Positions 55,201 through 64,000 are shown, numbered from the stretch's first letter. The stretch: 64,000 bases of DNA from Theocolax elegans (GCA_026168455.1 CM047431.1:57804910-57868909), one strand, 5' to 3'. The notes: generated by a model not told the origin, from the letters alone. Translations and numbers: made by a program.

Positions 55201-58200
55201 CTAATCGGAAATTACATTTTCAACTTACAATTAAAATGCGAGTTTACTTGCAATACGTCCCGCGTAAAATTCAAAACTATGGGAAATGCATTGTCAGTAT
55301 ATTAGGAATACCTATTAGCAACACCTGGTACACGTTTTGGGCATTTAATTGGAAATATTGCGCTAAAATACTTTGCAAGTGGAATAATCCAATCCACGGA
55401 GTTTTTATTTCGAAACGAACCCTGTACCACTGCTTACTCTGATAGTTACTCGTTTCTATTAAATATATAAATTGTAGGTTTAACACTTATCAATCGGAAA
55501 CACTTAGTACACTTACAATTTCGATCAACAACAACTTTAATTTCGCAAAAAAGTATCTTAGACTATTATAGTTTCTTTAGCATCAATACATATATGGTTA
55601 CGACACATTGACTGTCAAAGGCGCAAGCCAGTGTTGAGCATGTAAAAAAATTTGTAGGTTTTTAGACTACAAAATTTAATTGAAATTTTCTATTTTCGGA
55701 CATAAAAATATTTACAAAAGTCAGCATTTTAAGCCGGATTAGACCTTGAATTTCTCATTTTCACTTTTTTTTATAAACCAATGAATAAATTTTTTTAAAA
55801 CCCTGTAAGTCAAGTACTTAGGCATCTTTCTTGACTAATAATTACCCACCAAAAATTGATTACCTAATTATTATTTAAAAAATGATTATTTCTTAAAAAA
55901 TCAGAACATTATGCCCTCGCTTTTGTATTAAACTGTACCCATATGAACTTTGTGTAGATTATTTATTCAATATATCAGTTATAATTTTTGGGTTGAAAAT
56001 TGCAGATTCCTGTAATTTGGGACCGACATCCCAATCATCGTTTATAATACGTATTGTCATAATTACAATATTTGTCCTTTAATTACACATTGCTTTACCA
56101 TTTAGTTAGTACCGATATTTTTAAACAAATAAGAGTAAAAATTGAAATTGGCCTACCAATACCTGAAAGCTCTCATAAGCATCCTCGTCAGTCTGATCCG
56201 ACTCCTTATCAAGATTGTTATCCTTATCCTGTCAGGATCTGATTAGCTCATAAGATAGTTTACTAGTAGGTTACACTAACAATGATAATTATTAACAAAT
56301 TATTGAACGTTACATAAATTTATTGTAAATTTAAAAATTAATTGAAATATATTTCACTCTTATTACAATTGGACGAAATATTTTTGTCTTAAAGACTTTC
56401 ATCGCTTTTTTCACTGTCGAAGATATATTTTGAAATTCTATTCACATACCTAGTTTCGTATACTGTCCCGATACCAGATCAGACTCCAATTACAGATAGG
56501 GATTGCCCGATTATATTTATTTTCGGGAGTAGTGGTTGATAACCTTTAACCTATATATTTAATTTATATTACAGGAACAAATGTATAACTCGATGGTAAA
56601 GTGCTCAGTTCGAAACCAAAACTCCGCGAGTTTTAAAACAATTAATTACTTCGTTTTATACTTTTACACTTGCAAATTAAGAGAGACATGCAATATTTCC
56701 AATATGTTGGCTATTGAATGACAATGATTTCGATTTTTAAATAGGGACACCAAATAGTTACAAATTCACATTGTCAATTCGTATTAACATTGTTGTTTGC
56801 CTTTGAAGGATACAGTACTCAGTCAAATCATAGTATTCCTTTTACTTTTATACGTATGTAGTATTCATGTATATATATATATAATTATATGAACTTACAA
56901 TAATGATGTCGAGGTCGTTGGTCAGGTGATCCGGAAGTACACGCTTACTCACTTCCTCCTCGGGCATGCCGTCAAACCTGTCGTGCTTCTTCCTTTCCTT
57001 GTACGTTTTGGCTCGTTTCTTCGCTTCGGCCAACTCGGCTCTACAATTTTAAACAAAAGAAAATGCAAACCATTAAATGTACGCGTACAATTCGGGCTCA
57101 CTCCCTTCACTTTTAATCCTCTTTAATGAAATGAATAAATCTCAAAATAATTTACACACCTTTTGAATAAATTACAACAAACAAAATCACAAAAACTTAT
57201 AAGTTAAAATCTAATCAATTATTCAAATTTCCCGCGATTATAAATTATGGACTGAGAAGGAATATTTTTATCAAAAATTATTTATATTTAAATTTACTTT
57301 ACTGGGGGGTACCAAAGTCGAGTTTTATCCTCCCTACTTTACCGGCCTCAAAAGTCACATAAAATTAGTTATAATTAAAAAAGGACAATAATTTACGCAA
57401 ATGAACAGTTCCAATTTTGAAGGAAAAATATCGATTGGTTTTCGAAAAATCCTTTACCAAAATTTACGATAATTTCGTGCGATTTGAGGTTATACGCTCG
57501 TCTAATTAAAAGGCATGTCAAGATTTTTAGTAAGGGTTTTCTCCTAAACTAGTCAATATTTTTCGTTCAAATTTCAAAGACAGATAAATTATTAATAAAG
57601 AAAGGGTATTGTTCTCCTAGACTTACGTAAATTAACTTCCTTTCTTAATTATACCTATTTTTTTGTCATTTTCGAGATCGGTAGGTTTAAGGAGGATAAA
57701 ACTTGTCTTTGGCACTCCGTTAAGGAAAACCTCGAGAATAGTGTGCTTAGACGTAATCTATAATTGGGCAAAATGTCGATTGGAGATTGGTGCAGTAGTA
57801 ATAACAAGATTAATTATTTTAAGAATGTTTAAACGTAAATGCAGTGCAATTAATATGTATAAACAATTTCATTAATTATAACACCAATCATTTTGAAACT
57901 TTATAGAATCATAGACTGCGCCGTAACAAAGTGCAATGTTCCGTGATTTAATTAAATTTTAACATATAAATTACTAATTTGTGTAAAAATGTTACTTCTC
58001 AGTAGGTGAATGACGCTGATGGTATCACAACGAGTTTATCACCGTTCTAAAGAACTTTTTAAATTTGAAATTCAACTGACAAATATTTCGTATTGCCAAT
58101 TTCGATCGACGACTAACCAAATTCAAAATGACAAGTTGAAAATTAACTTTTGAATTTAGGTTCGTCATTCAAAGTCCTCATTGCATCAGTGGAATAATAA

Positions 58201-59000
58201 TATTTAAGTAAATATCATTGTGACTAGTGTACCTAATTTTCCGAGAATAAATGTGTCGAAAAATGTAGCATTCTTATCCAAAGTGAAAATATTATTTATA
58301 AGAAATCGAATAACTGTCGATTGCCCGTTCAAATTCCGATTAAAAAACAAAAGATGAGAGAGAGAGAGAGAGAGAGAAAAGTGTGCCAACGGAAGTAGGA
58401 ACGTCATCGTCAGTTACGATATAAAAGATGCAATGCAAAATTTGTGTTCTCGCGTTCGAATTGACAAATCCATTCTACGTCTAATTTAATCCTCAAACTT
58501 ATTTACATTGCAGAAAATTTAATTGTACATTTATCCCGTACTGGTGTTAAATTATTATTTTTCTCGCGCGTATATAAAACTATACGTTAAGAAGTGAGGG
58601 TGAATTTGTTGGAGAGAGAAAAAAAAAGAAACGATAAGAATGAGAAGAAAATAACTTACTCCTCTGGGGTAAGGATCATTTCGCACTTCTTCTTGCGTCC
58701 TCGTTTCTTAGGTTGGTGGGCGAGCTGGGGGTTGACGGCACCGTTCATCATCTGCAAGCTCATAGGATGCTGCGGTGGTGGCTGCTGTTGTTGCTGTTGT
58801 TGCTGCTGCTGTTGCTGCTGCTGGGGACACAGGGAGTTGGGTGGCGTTGGCGTGGGCGTACCGAGTCCCGGTTGAGCACCGCCGCACGCCATCACATCTG
58901 GATTGTCACCCGGGCTACTCGCTGTCCTTATACCGCTCATCGTCATTTCTTCGTCGACGAACGAGTATGGATCTACCGGTGTCTCACATTTTATCGACAT
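19565..59000 (-). CDS. TDG: Thymine DNA glycosylase (TDG), eight coding exons, 918 aa
   Basis: A mismatch-specific uracil/thymine DNA glycosylase of the MUG/TDG branch of the UDG superfamily. It removes T or U from G mismatches in base-excision repair and, in animals, 5-formyl/5-carboxylcytosine during demethylation; it acts in the nucleus. Exons 59000-58660, 57040-56899, 49405-49336, 25882-25733, 23511-23369, 22688-22442, 21344-20421 and 20304-19565 join in one frame with GT-AG junctions, 2757 nt. The catalytic domain spans about 120-330: IGINPG at 162-167 (N165 matches the catalytic Asn), [43 protein letters not shown] and VMPSSSAR at 286-293. A basic KKRGRKKK (98-105) precedes it. The tail (365-918) has AT-hooks at 381-386 and 412-417. 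Human TDG is about 410 residues, so the tail roughly doubles the protein. Identification is secure; the function of the tail is not. Confidence 0.95.
20305..20420 (-). other. TDG intron 7 (116 bp)
   Basis: Short AT-rich intron between two GC-rich coding exons. GT-AG ends are clear, and the base-composition drop confirms it. Confidence 0.85.
20421..21344 (-). CDS. TDG: TDG exon 7 (SUMO-type motif, two AT-hooks, Q/H-rich tail)
   Basis: Codes residues 365-672. Acceptor TTCGGCAG|GAATG; donor TACG|GTCAGT. Begins with LIKQEPG (IKQE fits the SUMO consensus), then KKKRGRPKK and [11 protein letters not shown]-hooks that bind the minor groove of AT-rich DNA. A glutamine/histidine-rich region follows (DNA about 21000-21175), then low-complexity P/S/H/Y sequence. 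Overlapping frames on both strands are GC-rich shadows. Confidence 0.9.
21345..22441 (-). other. TDG intron 6, with read-through frame
   Basis: AT-rich. If the exon 6 donor is not used, the frame runs on for about 29 codons to a stop at 22353-22355. After one more stop codon the same frame reopens at 22349 for 66 codons (to 22149). This could be an alternative 3' end without the AT-hook tail, or simply intron sequence. Confidence 0.5.
22442..22688 (-). CDS. TDG: TDG exon 6 (MPSSSAR motif)
   Basis: Codes residues 283-364 plus one base of 365. Acceptor CGTTTACAG|TACATG; donor GATG|GTATGC. Contains [20 protein letters not shown], the second conserved active-site loop, which inserts into DNA. 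It ends in an acidic/lysine-rich stretch at the edge of the catalytic domain. Confidence 0.95.
23369..23511 (-). CDS. TDG: TDG exon 5
   Basis: Codes residues 235-282. Acceptor TATCGACAG|GAAGCC; donor AACACA|GTAAGC, phase 0. Contains [18 protein letters not shown] and an FGFGRQP motif matching FGLQP of human TDG. Confidence 0.95.
24886..25020. repeat. 135-bp inverted-repeat element (MITE-like)
   Basis: Both ends read CCTAGTAGAAAT inward, followed by similar GG..CGATTTT sequence, giving arms of about 26 bp. No coding content. A TA or similar target duplication was not clear. Confidence 0.55.
25445..25472. repeat. (GA)n array
   Basis: About 14 AG units; a matching CT array follows at 25590. 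The two could pair as a hairpin in the transcript. Confidence 0.95.
25590..25621. repeat. (CT)n array
   Basis: About 16 CT units just outside TDG exon 4, on the downstream side in gene direction. Confidence 0.95.
25733..25882 (-). CDS. TDG: TDG exon 4
   Basis: Codes residues 185-234 plus one base of 235. Acceptor GATTACAG|GGAAGTG; donor GAAG|GTACGT. Contains [14 protein letters not shown] and [19 protein letters not shown], conserved in the family. Confidence 0.95.
27010..27920. promoter_or_regulatory. CpG-rich island in TDG intron
   Basis: GC- and CpG-rich block with a (CT)n array (27390-27416) and TTCC repeats (27767-27788), in contrast to AT-rich flanks. It may be an intronic enhancer, an internal promoter or the first exon of an undetected transcript. 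No motif settles which. Confidence 0.3.
28383..28630. mobile_element. 248-bp MITE with about 110-bp inverted repeats
   Basis: The arms begin ACACGGAGAAAA (left) and TACGCGGAGAAAA (right, inward). They share AATGTTGTAGTAAAAAT and GTTTAGTAAT, then GACAAATA.TAA and ATAGGAAAAT. No coding capacity. The element at 30099-30331 has similar ends (CGGAGAGAAAAA). Confidence 0.7.
30099..30331. mobile_element. 233-bp MITE, same end type as 28.4 kb element
   Basis: The left end TACGGAGAGAAAAAGATATC and the right end (inward) TACGAAGAGAAAAAAATAGC are followed by CAATGATTACTAT on both sides. The inner arms are diverged. Confidence 0.65.
30800..32810. promoter_or_regulatory. CpG-rich, repeat-rich island in TDG intron
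   Basis: CpG-dense DNA around 30.97-31.1 kb, then TA, GT and GTGC repeats. A (GGGATAACGT)-type tandem repeat lies at 31740-31797, a C-rich stretch at 32.04-32.2 kb, and GA arrays at 32469-32514 and 32573-32592. It resembles an insect promoter/5' UTR zone but no exon can be proven. Confidence 0.3.
31740..31797. repeat. Tandem repeat, unit about 10 bp (GTGGGATAAC)
   Basis: Units GGGTAAC and GTGGGATAAC repeat about six times with small changes. Confidence 0.85.
35317..35349 (+). repeat. (GGGTGA)n G-rich repeat
   Basis: Six GGG runs spaced by TGA, a pattern able to form a G-quadruplex. The G-rich strand is opposite the TDG coding strand. Confidence 0.9.
35709..35773. repeat. 10-bp tandem repeat (GAGCAGAGAR)
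   Basis: About six units of GAGCAGAGAG/GAGCAGAGAA. Confidence 0.9.
37443..37475. repeat. (CT)n array
   Basis: About 16 CT units inside the giant TDG intron. Confidence 0.95.
38070..38100. repeat. (CA)n array
   Basis: About 15 CA units, followed by a short TA run. Confidence 0.95.
40187..40217. repeat. (AT)n array
   Basis: About 15 TA units in intron DNA. Confidence 0.9.
42550..44080. promoter_or_regulatory. CpG-rich island with four CT arrays in TDG intron
   Basis: GC-rich, with strong strand asymmetry (C/T on plus, G/A on the TDG strand). CT arrays lie at 42394-42412, 42686-42746, 43221-43263 and 43347-43378, and CAG and AACC repeats at 43497-43622. (GA)n on the TDG strand can bind GAGA-factor-type proteins. 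No exon is proven. Confidence 0.3.
46521..46801. mobile_element. 281-bp piggyBac-type MITE with TTAA duplication
   Basis: The left end is TTAA|CCCTTGCATGAGAC and the right end TGTAAGGG|TTAA. TTAA duplications are at 46517-46520 and 46802-46805. CCC...GGG ends next to TTAA are the hallmark of piggyBac-type elements. Sub-terminal TTGGGGTAC blocks occur in inverted orientation. No transposase; the element sits in the giant TDG intron. Confidence 0.75.
48442..48706. mobile_element. 265-bp foldback element with about 105-bp inverted repeats
   Basis: The arms share ACCGATAT, GAGGATAATAA, AATAAATAACAAGTTATTTA, TTGTACTACG and GGTTCGTCTGCGTGGTTTGC in inverted order, around a loop of about 50 bp (48551-48601). 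TTAA lies at both edges (48442-48445, 48703-48706). Very high arm identity suggests a recent insertion. A single-stranded copy would form a long hairpin. Confidence 0.75.
49336..49405 (-). CDS. TDG: TDG exon 3 (catalytic GINPG motif)
   Basis: Codes residues 162-184 plus one base of W185. Acceptor TTTTGCAG|ATCGGC; donor CACTTTT|GTAAGT. Contains IGINPGL, with the catalytic Asn, and [15 protein letters not shown], almost as in vertebrate TDG. Only 70 nt, isolated between introns of 7.5 and 23.5 kb. Confidence 0.95.
51860..53100. promoter_or_regulatory. CpG-rich block with GA arrays in TDG intron
   Basis: Purine-rich on the plus strand (GGAAGGTAG tandem units at 51984-52022; GA arrays at 52203-52229 and 52386-52406), then a CT-rich part (52590-52635) and a run of G at about 52742-52753. 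Possible regulatory DNA; no exon can be supported. Confidence 0.28.
56163..56228 (-). CDS. Candidate 66-nt cassette exon in TDG (22 acidic codons)
   Basis: Flanked by CTGACAG| and CAG|GTATTG on the TDG strand. Exactly 66 nt, phase 0, open: [20 protein letters not shown] then FQ. The phase fits the exon 2 / exon 3 boundary, so it could be skipped or included without a frameshift. Inclusion would put acidic residues between strand LDIII and IGINPG of the active site. The donor is weak and the pyrimidine tract poor, so chance is possible. It is not counted in the 918 residues. Confidence 0.4.
56899..57040 (-). CDS. TDG: TDG exon 2 (start of glycosylase domain)
   Basis: Codes residues 114-161. 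Acceptor AAATTGTAG|AGCCGAG; donor ATTATT|GTAAGT, phase 0. Contains [19 protein letters not shown], matching the conserved region before the catalytic core, and ends on the strand NDLDIII that leads into GINPG. Confidence 0.93.
57298..57723. repeat. Long-inverted-repeat element between TDG exons 1 and 2
   Basis: The arms share AGTTTTATCCTCC, with CCAAAG outside it and TATAATTAA.AAAGGA and TAATTTACG further in, giving about 150-180 bp per arm. The right end, read inward, is TTAACGGAGTGCC, close to TTAACGGAGTGTCGGACC at 59204. Diverged, no coding content. Confidence 0.55.
58356..58377. repeat. (GA)n array
   Basis: About 11 GA units in TDG intron 1, close to coding exon 1. Confidence 0.9.
58660..59000 (-). 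CDS. TDG: TDG coding exon 1 (N-terminus, polyQ, basic motif)
   Basis: Codes residues 1-114. The ATG follows a splice acceptor directly (GTGTCTAG|ATG), so the 5' UTR must lie in upstream exon(s). Contains a TPTPTPP stretch, a CAG/CAA-coded polyglutamine run (DNA about 58785-58823) and KKRGRKKK near the end, an AT-hook-like or nuclear-localisation motif. Donor GAGGA|GTAAGT. Confidence 0.9.
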
Positions 59001-62000
59001 CTAGACACGAACAACACATTTTTTAAAAAACATTAGTTTCCTTTTTTTATATAGACCGAGACTACCTCTCGTATATAGGCTTCTAAATATATTATTCATT
59101 TTATCTTTTACTTAACCTTTTTATTATTATCATTTATTGCATTCATTGGATGATAGAAAAAAAGTGTAATGTGTATGTATATACTATATTACATGTGCAT
59201 TAACGGAGTGTCGGACCTACATTGCATAGATCTAAATATTTCAAATAAGGATACCATAAATTAAGTTCGTCATTTATCATTTAATTATAAAAGTAAGTCA
59301 CTTTTTAGGAAAAAAGGCTTTTTTAATTGCTTCCACGATCATCTATAAATTTTTTTAATATATTTCATTACGAGACGGTCTAAAATTGTGGATAATCGCA
59401 AAATTCGATTTCATCCACAATCGGTACGAATGATCTTTATTTGCTAATTATTTGAGTTAAACCTTCTCCTATATTATTCATACATCACTTGCAAATTTTA
59501 TTTAAATTTTTCATTTTTCCATTTAAGTGACAATGTTAGAATTATTTTTAAACATTGCGGTAAATAAATTAAAGAAAATTAAATAAAAAAATTAAACAAA
59601 CTTGACAAGTGTAGATTAGGATTAGGGTTACTTTCTGAGATATACGGTTTCATTTTTTCTTTTGTTTATTCAGAAAAAAATTCTCATACTTCCGTACCCC
59701 GTAAAATATTAATTAAATTTTAAATAAATAAAAATATGAATCAAAGTGAACCGAAATTGACGTCGATAAATCGGAAACACTCGAGGATAACCAATAGTCA
59801 AATCAAAAATAAAAAAAAAGACAAAAAGAAACATCCCGTTGATTCGATAAAAGGTATTGATAAAGGAGATTATACCTACAATTATAGTATATAATTACAA
59901 GTTTGAAAAGTGTTTTCGCAATATCGTAAAGTTGTCAAGGGATGTAAAAGCGTTTTCGTCGTAAAACAAAGTCAATTATCCGACCGATATTTTGATTCGC
60001 GGAGTAAAGGAAATCAGCTTCGATATATATATATAAATACAGGTGGTGTCACATTGTGCGCATTAAATAATTATCGTTGCCGGGTCAATCGAATTTCAAA
60101 GCTAGGCTCGATGCCTCGATTTGAAAAAAAAGGAAAGAATAGAAAAAGGGAAAATAATAATTCATCGGAAGGTTGCATAGTAGCGGTACCGTATATATCG
60201 GAAATCAGTGGGAATAGAGTTAATTGGATAACCGCACGATCCGCGATCCGCGATCCGCGGATGTATGTGTGTATACGTAGGTATATATTGGAGTTTGTGC
60301 ATCAATCGGCTAGGATAATGGGATACAGCGACATTAGTAATTCAATCGTAGTTACAATTACTCCAGATCGAGTGTCTTCACTTTCGCTTTAAAACATTTA
60401 CGGGCAAACGCGGTTAACGCGGTTAAGCGTAAAACGACCTACGGTATATAACGAGACGACCGCACGTACACCCATATGCATATATATATATCGGTGTGGT
60501 CTTGGAAACTACTTGCCGATGATCGTCTTCCACGGATATTTCTCGTTGTTACGTACTTTTCAGAAACATCGTATCTTAAACTATATACGTAGAACTGCGT
60601 ATCGTTGGTGTGTCCTACCGAATAAGTATATCTGTGTAGATCTACATCGATTGGGATGGACGTATCATCCATTTTCATGCATCTAACGATATCCAATTCT
60701 TATCTTCGTGAAAAGTAAGGTTACGTTACCGCTGCATTTAATTTTATATAGGTATATAGTTGTATAATTAAAATTGTTTTTTCTTCTCTATTCATTCGGT
60801 CGGTAAATATTTGAGTATTCCATCCCGTTGACACAGCTACCAATACTATTCCTGAGATAAAAGTTACATCAAAACCCTCGAAGACACACGAATGAAATAA
60901 AAAAAAATCGAAAAAAAGGTTAAGAATGAAACGTTTATAGTTGTCGATGGTTAAAGAGGTAAAAAAGAGGAAGAGAGGGGGAAGGGGGGGAGGGGAAGAG
61001 TATAGTACTCGGTGCGTTTATAGGACGGTTGCTCACGCGAGAGAAGCGCGCACCTGGCGATCTACACATCGAGGATGCGCGCACGTGCGCTCGTTAAAAC
61101 CGATACGAGACATGCAAATTTCCAACTGCGAGTTGCGTAATTCTTTCGCGCTGACTTCTCCCTCTCCGGTTTTCTTGGCTACGCGATCTTCCAACGTTGG
61201 GGAAATATCGACTCGTTTTTCCTTTTTCTTTTTTCTTTCGATTTTTTTTTTCTCGAGATGAGATCGCGGTTTCCACTTGTCTTATTCCTCGTTACAGTCC
61301 CTCGGAAAACCGTATGTGCAACGTTTCTCGCATCGTTATCCCGAGCGTTCGAACTTAACCTTTCGACGGCTACATACTTAAGTAAAATGAAAATTTAGTT
61401 GTACGTTTGACCCACATCTATGCGAATATCGAGAATAATTAAAAAAAAAAAGGGAAATCCCGAATTCGACCTTCGTAACCAAGTTTATACCGATTAACAA
61501 TGTTTTTTATTTTCATGACCACGAATGTTTCAATAATTTTTCTCATCGCGTATTCGCGGAAAGTTTTAAGGTTCACTCGTGATCACACTTGACGACGATT
61601 ACGGCATTGTTTTCACGTAATTTGCATTCGTCGCCGATTGTACTATTTATTATCGTAAGTATCCGCGGTAAACGGTGCGTACTACAGGCAAATTAAAAAT
61701 TTCATATTTTTTTTTCTTTTTCGTATACGAAACGATCCTCGCGACGTTTTAATCGTCATAGATAACTCTACCCAGTTCGGTGTACAATTAATAATAATAC
61801 GTTATATTTTACTTTATATATATGTATATCGCCCGTAGACATAAAAATTAAAAATTTAACGATATAGCTTCAAATTCCCTTGTTTCTAAATCTTATCTCG
61901 GTAATTAAAATATTTCACGCCACAGTTGTATCGTATCATACTTTATCCTTATTCGGAACTTGTCTTACTGGTTTTCTTCATTTTTCTTTTTCTTTTTTGC

Positions 62001-64000
62001 TATCCGATATCGCGCACAATTTGCAATTACCACTACTAATGTTTGATACGTTTAAAACGCATCTACACATAATCCTCCTTTGTCTATCGCGGGGAATTTT
62101 CATTACGATTGCTGATTCTGGGAAACGTTCATCGTCTAATTTTCAATGTCGTTTATTTTTTTCTTTCTTGTTGTTGTTATTATTTCGAAATTTTGAAAAG
62201 AGAATGTAATTTTATTGTAATAAAACAATTCGGCGTTCCTTTTACGAAAAATAGCACGTTTTAATTTATGGAAAAGAGGGACCTGCATATTACCGAATGT
62301 AACTTTTGGTTAAAAATTGGTTTAACGTTGTAATTAACAAATCATTTTCAAGTTTACATTGCATTGTTTAGCATGACACGCGAGAAAAGATTCTGCGACT
62401 ATTTACACCAAAGCTGTAATTATTCCAAAATTCTGATTTTTTTGGGTATTTGAAAAGTGCTAGTCTTTGTGCGGTTCGTCGAATTAATCGTGTTAACTGC
62501 TGGATAACCAATAAAGGTTAACCTAATATTTAAATATAAAACATTAATTAAAAAAAAAAACATACTCTTTGGTCAATAATTTCGTAAGCGGGTCGGAATT
62601 ATATTTGACATCTTAATTTTTCTCGAATACGTAGCTAGGATATACCCCTGAAATTGCATCGCGACATACACGCGAATCGACGTTTATTTCGATTAAATTA
62701 ACCGAAAACAACAAATTCTCGTCAATTATCGGTCTATAAACAGGCATACGTAATAGGTGCAGGATTAACCAACCTAAATTAGTTCGCCAAATTTAACATA
62801 AACGAATCATCGATATATACGAGGAGTGATTGTCATTAACGAAACGAACCACAGCGCGACAATGAAAATGTTTAAATAATAATAATAATAATAATAATAA
62901 TAAGAAAGACGAAAGGTATAAGACTACCTCCATTGGTCTGAAGATCTTTGAAAGAGAATCCCCTCGAGCTAATCCGCTTACATGGAAATAAATCGCGACC
63001 ACTTAACGAACGATTACAAGCCAATAAAATATTCAGAGAGAGAGAGAGAAAGAGAGGGAGAGAGCGAGAGAGAGAGAGAGAGCCTCTTATACCCCGAATA
63101 TTCGAAAGAGGGGTAGGAAAGCCAGAAGAAAAGACTCGGAGGGGTTGGAAATCCAAGAGACCCGAAATTGCCCTGTAAAGCGCGCCGTAAATTTTCACCA
63201 CCGTCCTCGTAAACCATATCTCTCTTTTCGCTCTCCTCCTTAACTTAGACGAGGGGTGGAAAGAAAGAAAAAAGAAATAAACCTACATAGGGTCAGAAGT
63301 GTCACCGATTCTCAAGTATAAACTTCACGGATTCCTCGTTTCATCGATCGAGATTTTTCATCCTTATTTTCTTCATCGATACAGGGAAATTACGAGCTAT
63401 AGTTTGATGGTATCGAATGATTTGACAAAGCGAGTAAAAATAATTGCAAAAAAGAAAATATAAATAATTAAATTGGAAGTGTAATCGTAGAAAAAATTAA
63501 TGCACGCGAGCGCTCTATCAAAATAGGTACATGCATCACATTTTTACGCTCGTTAAAATAATATTATTCTCTCGTGTTGTGCCTTCACTCCAACAAAAGA
63601 TCTGCATATCTGTATACATATATGTGTATGTGGGTACGAGTGTATAATACATACGTATATACGTATACCGAGTATGTATCGAGTCGATTATCGAAACGTT
63701 ACACGGATGCGCGCATTTCAAAGCGATCGGCTATTATTGAATCGGTAATCAATTGAATAACTCGGTATCGATGAATATTTGAAAAGAAAAAAGAAACCTA
63801 ATAAATATGTAAAGGTTTGTATGAACGCTAACTAGTATAGGTTAATAAAAATAAAGTTAATCAAATATTTACACCTCCGCGAAATTTTAATGTACCAAAA
63901 TTTTTTTATCGCGCAATATTATATTTAAACGAATATGTGCGAAATAATTATGTTTCGCAGACAAAAGCTGGTAGATAAAATTAGATTATTTAGAGATCTG
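59001..64000. other. TDG upstream region / first intron, 5' end not resolved
   Basis: Because coding exon 1 starts at a splice acceptor, at least one 5' exon lies here or beyond 64000. CpG-richer patches occur at about 60.95-61.4 and 63.0-63.3 kb. A 160-codon plus-strand frame (59910-60392) has no recognised domain. AAT and GA repeats lie at 62877-62902 and 63037-63082. One end of a TTAACGGAGTGTCGGACC-type repeat lies at 59204. Confidence 0.5.
62928..63002 (-). other. Candidate alternative 5' exon of TDG
   Basis: On the minus strand ATGGAG|GTAGTC gives a donor at 62928. The preceding frame starts at an ATG at 63002 and is open for 25 codons ending RPME. Joined to coding exon 1 it stays in frame (ME then MSIKCE). 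The donor is moderate and similar matches are common, so this is a hypothesis only. Confidence 0.2.

Larger units (their letters stand above)
49406..56898 (-). other. TDG intron between exons 2 and 3 (7.5 kb)
   Basis: No other protein gene was seen. It contains CpG-rich, GA-array-rich DNA at 51.9-53.1 kb, TTCG repeats near 50.04-50.07 kb, CA/GT repeats (50953-50978, 54524-54546, 54943-54962), a possible cassette exon at 56163-56228, and an end of the GGGATGTCGG repeat family at about 56000-56033. Confidence 0.65.

Overview
This is a window of an insect nuclear genome. The intergenic DNA is AT-rich, introns follow GT-AG rules, and there are many dinucleotide microsatellites and small TTAA-flanked inverted-repeat elements. 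The proteins are typical of insects. AT-rich background broken by CpG-rich stretches suggests Hymenoptera (bee, wasp or ant), but that is an inference from composition and protein flavour, not a proof. No rRNA, tRNA, CRISPR or bacterial feature was seen.

I can support three protein genes, all on the minus strand and arranged head to tail. (1) 1652-5180: a complete five-exon UDP-glycosyltransferase, 525 residues, with signal peptide, UGT signature, C-terminal membrane anchor and a KKNR tail. (2) 9209-11973: a two-exon gene for an unrecognised 289-residue protein with an N-terminal coiled coil and a C-terminal bZIP-like basic patch. (3) 19565-59000: a large gene for thymine DNA glycosylase (TDG), eight coding exons and 918 residues, covering most of the window. 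Its catalytic domain is split over exons 2-6 (GINPG in exon 3, MPSSSAR in exon 6). A long tail in exons 7-8 carries two AT-hooks, a SUMO-type motif and Q/H/P/S/Y-rich sequence. Exon joins were checked for splice sites and phase, and the frame stays open throughout.

Layout: 1-1.65 kb AT-rich; 1.65-5.2 UGT; 5.2-9.2 intergenic with nested inverted-repeat elements; 9.2-12.0 gene 2, with a GACTC/TGAGTCA-rich upstream region to 12.17; 12.2-13.4 AT-rich spacer; 13.4-19.6 probable long TDG 3' UTR; 19.6-25.9 TDG exons 8-4; 25.9-49.3 a 23.5-kb intron with CpG-rich islands and GA/CT arrays; 49.3 exon 3; 49.4-56.9 a second large intron holding a possible 66-nt cassette exon; 56.9-59.0 exons 2 and 1; 59-64 kb upstream/5' UTR territory.

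The most notable signals are the candidate in-frame cassette exon, which would insert 22 acidic residues directly before the TDG catalytic motif, the AT-hook/SUMO extension of TDG, and several MITE families with TTAA flanks. The three genes have no evident joint pathway. TDG acts in base-excision repair and possibly active demethylation; the UGT acts in detoxification.
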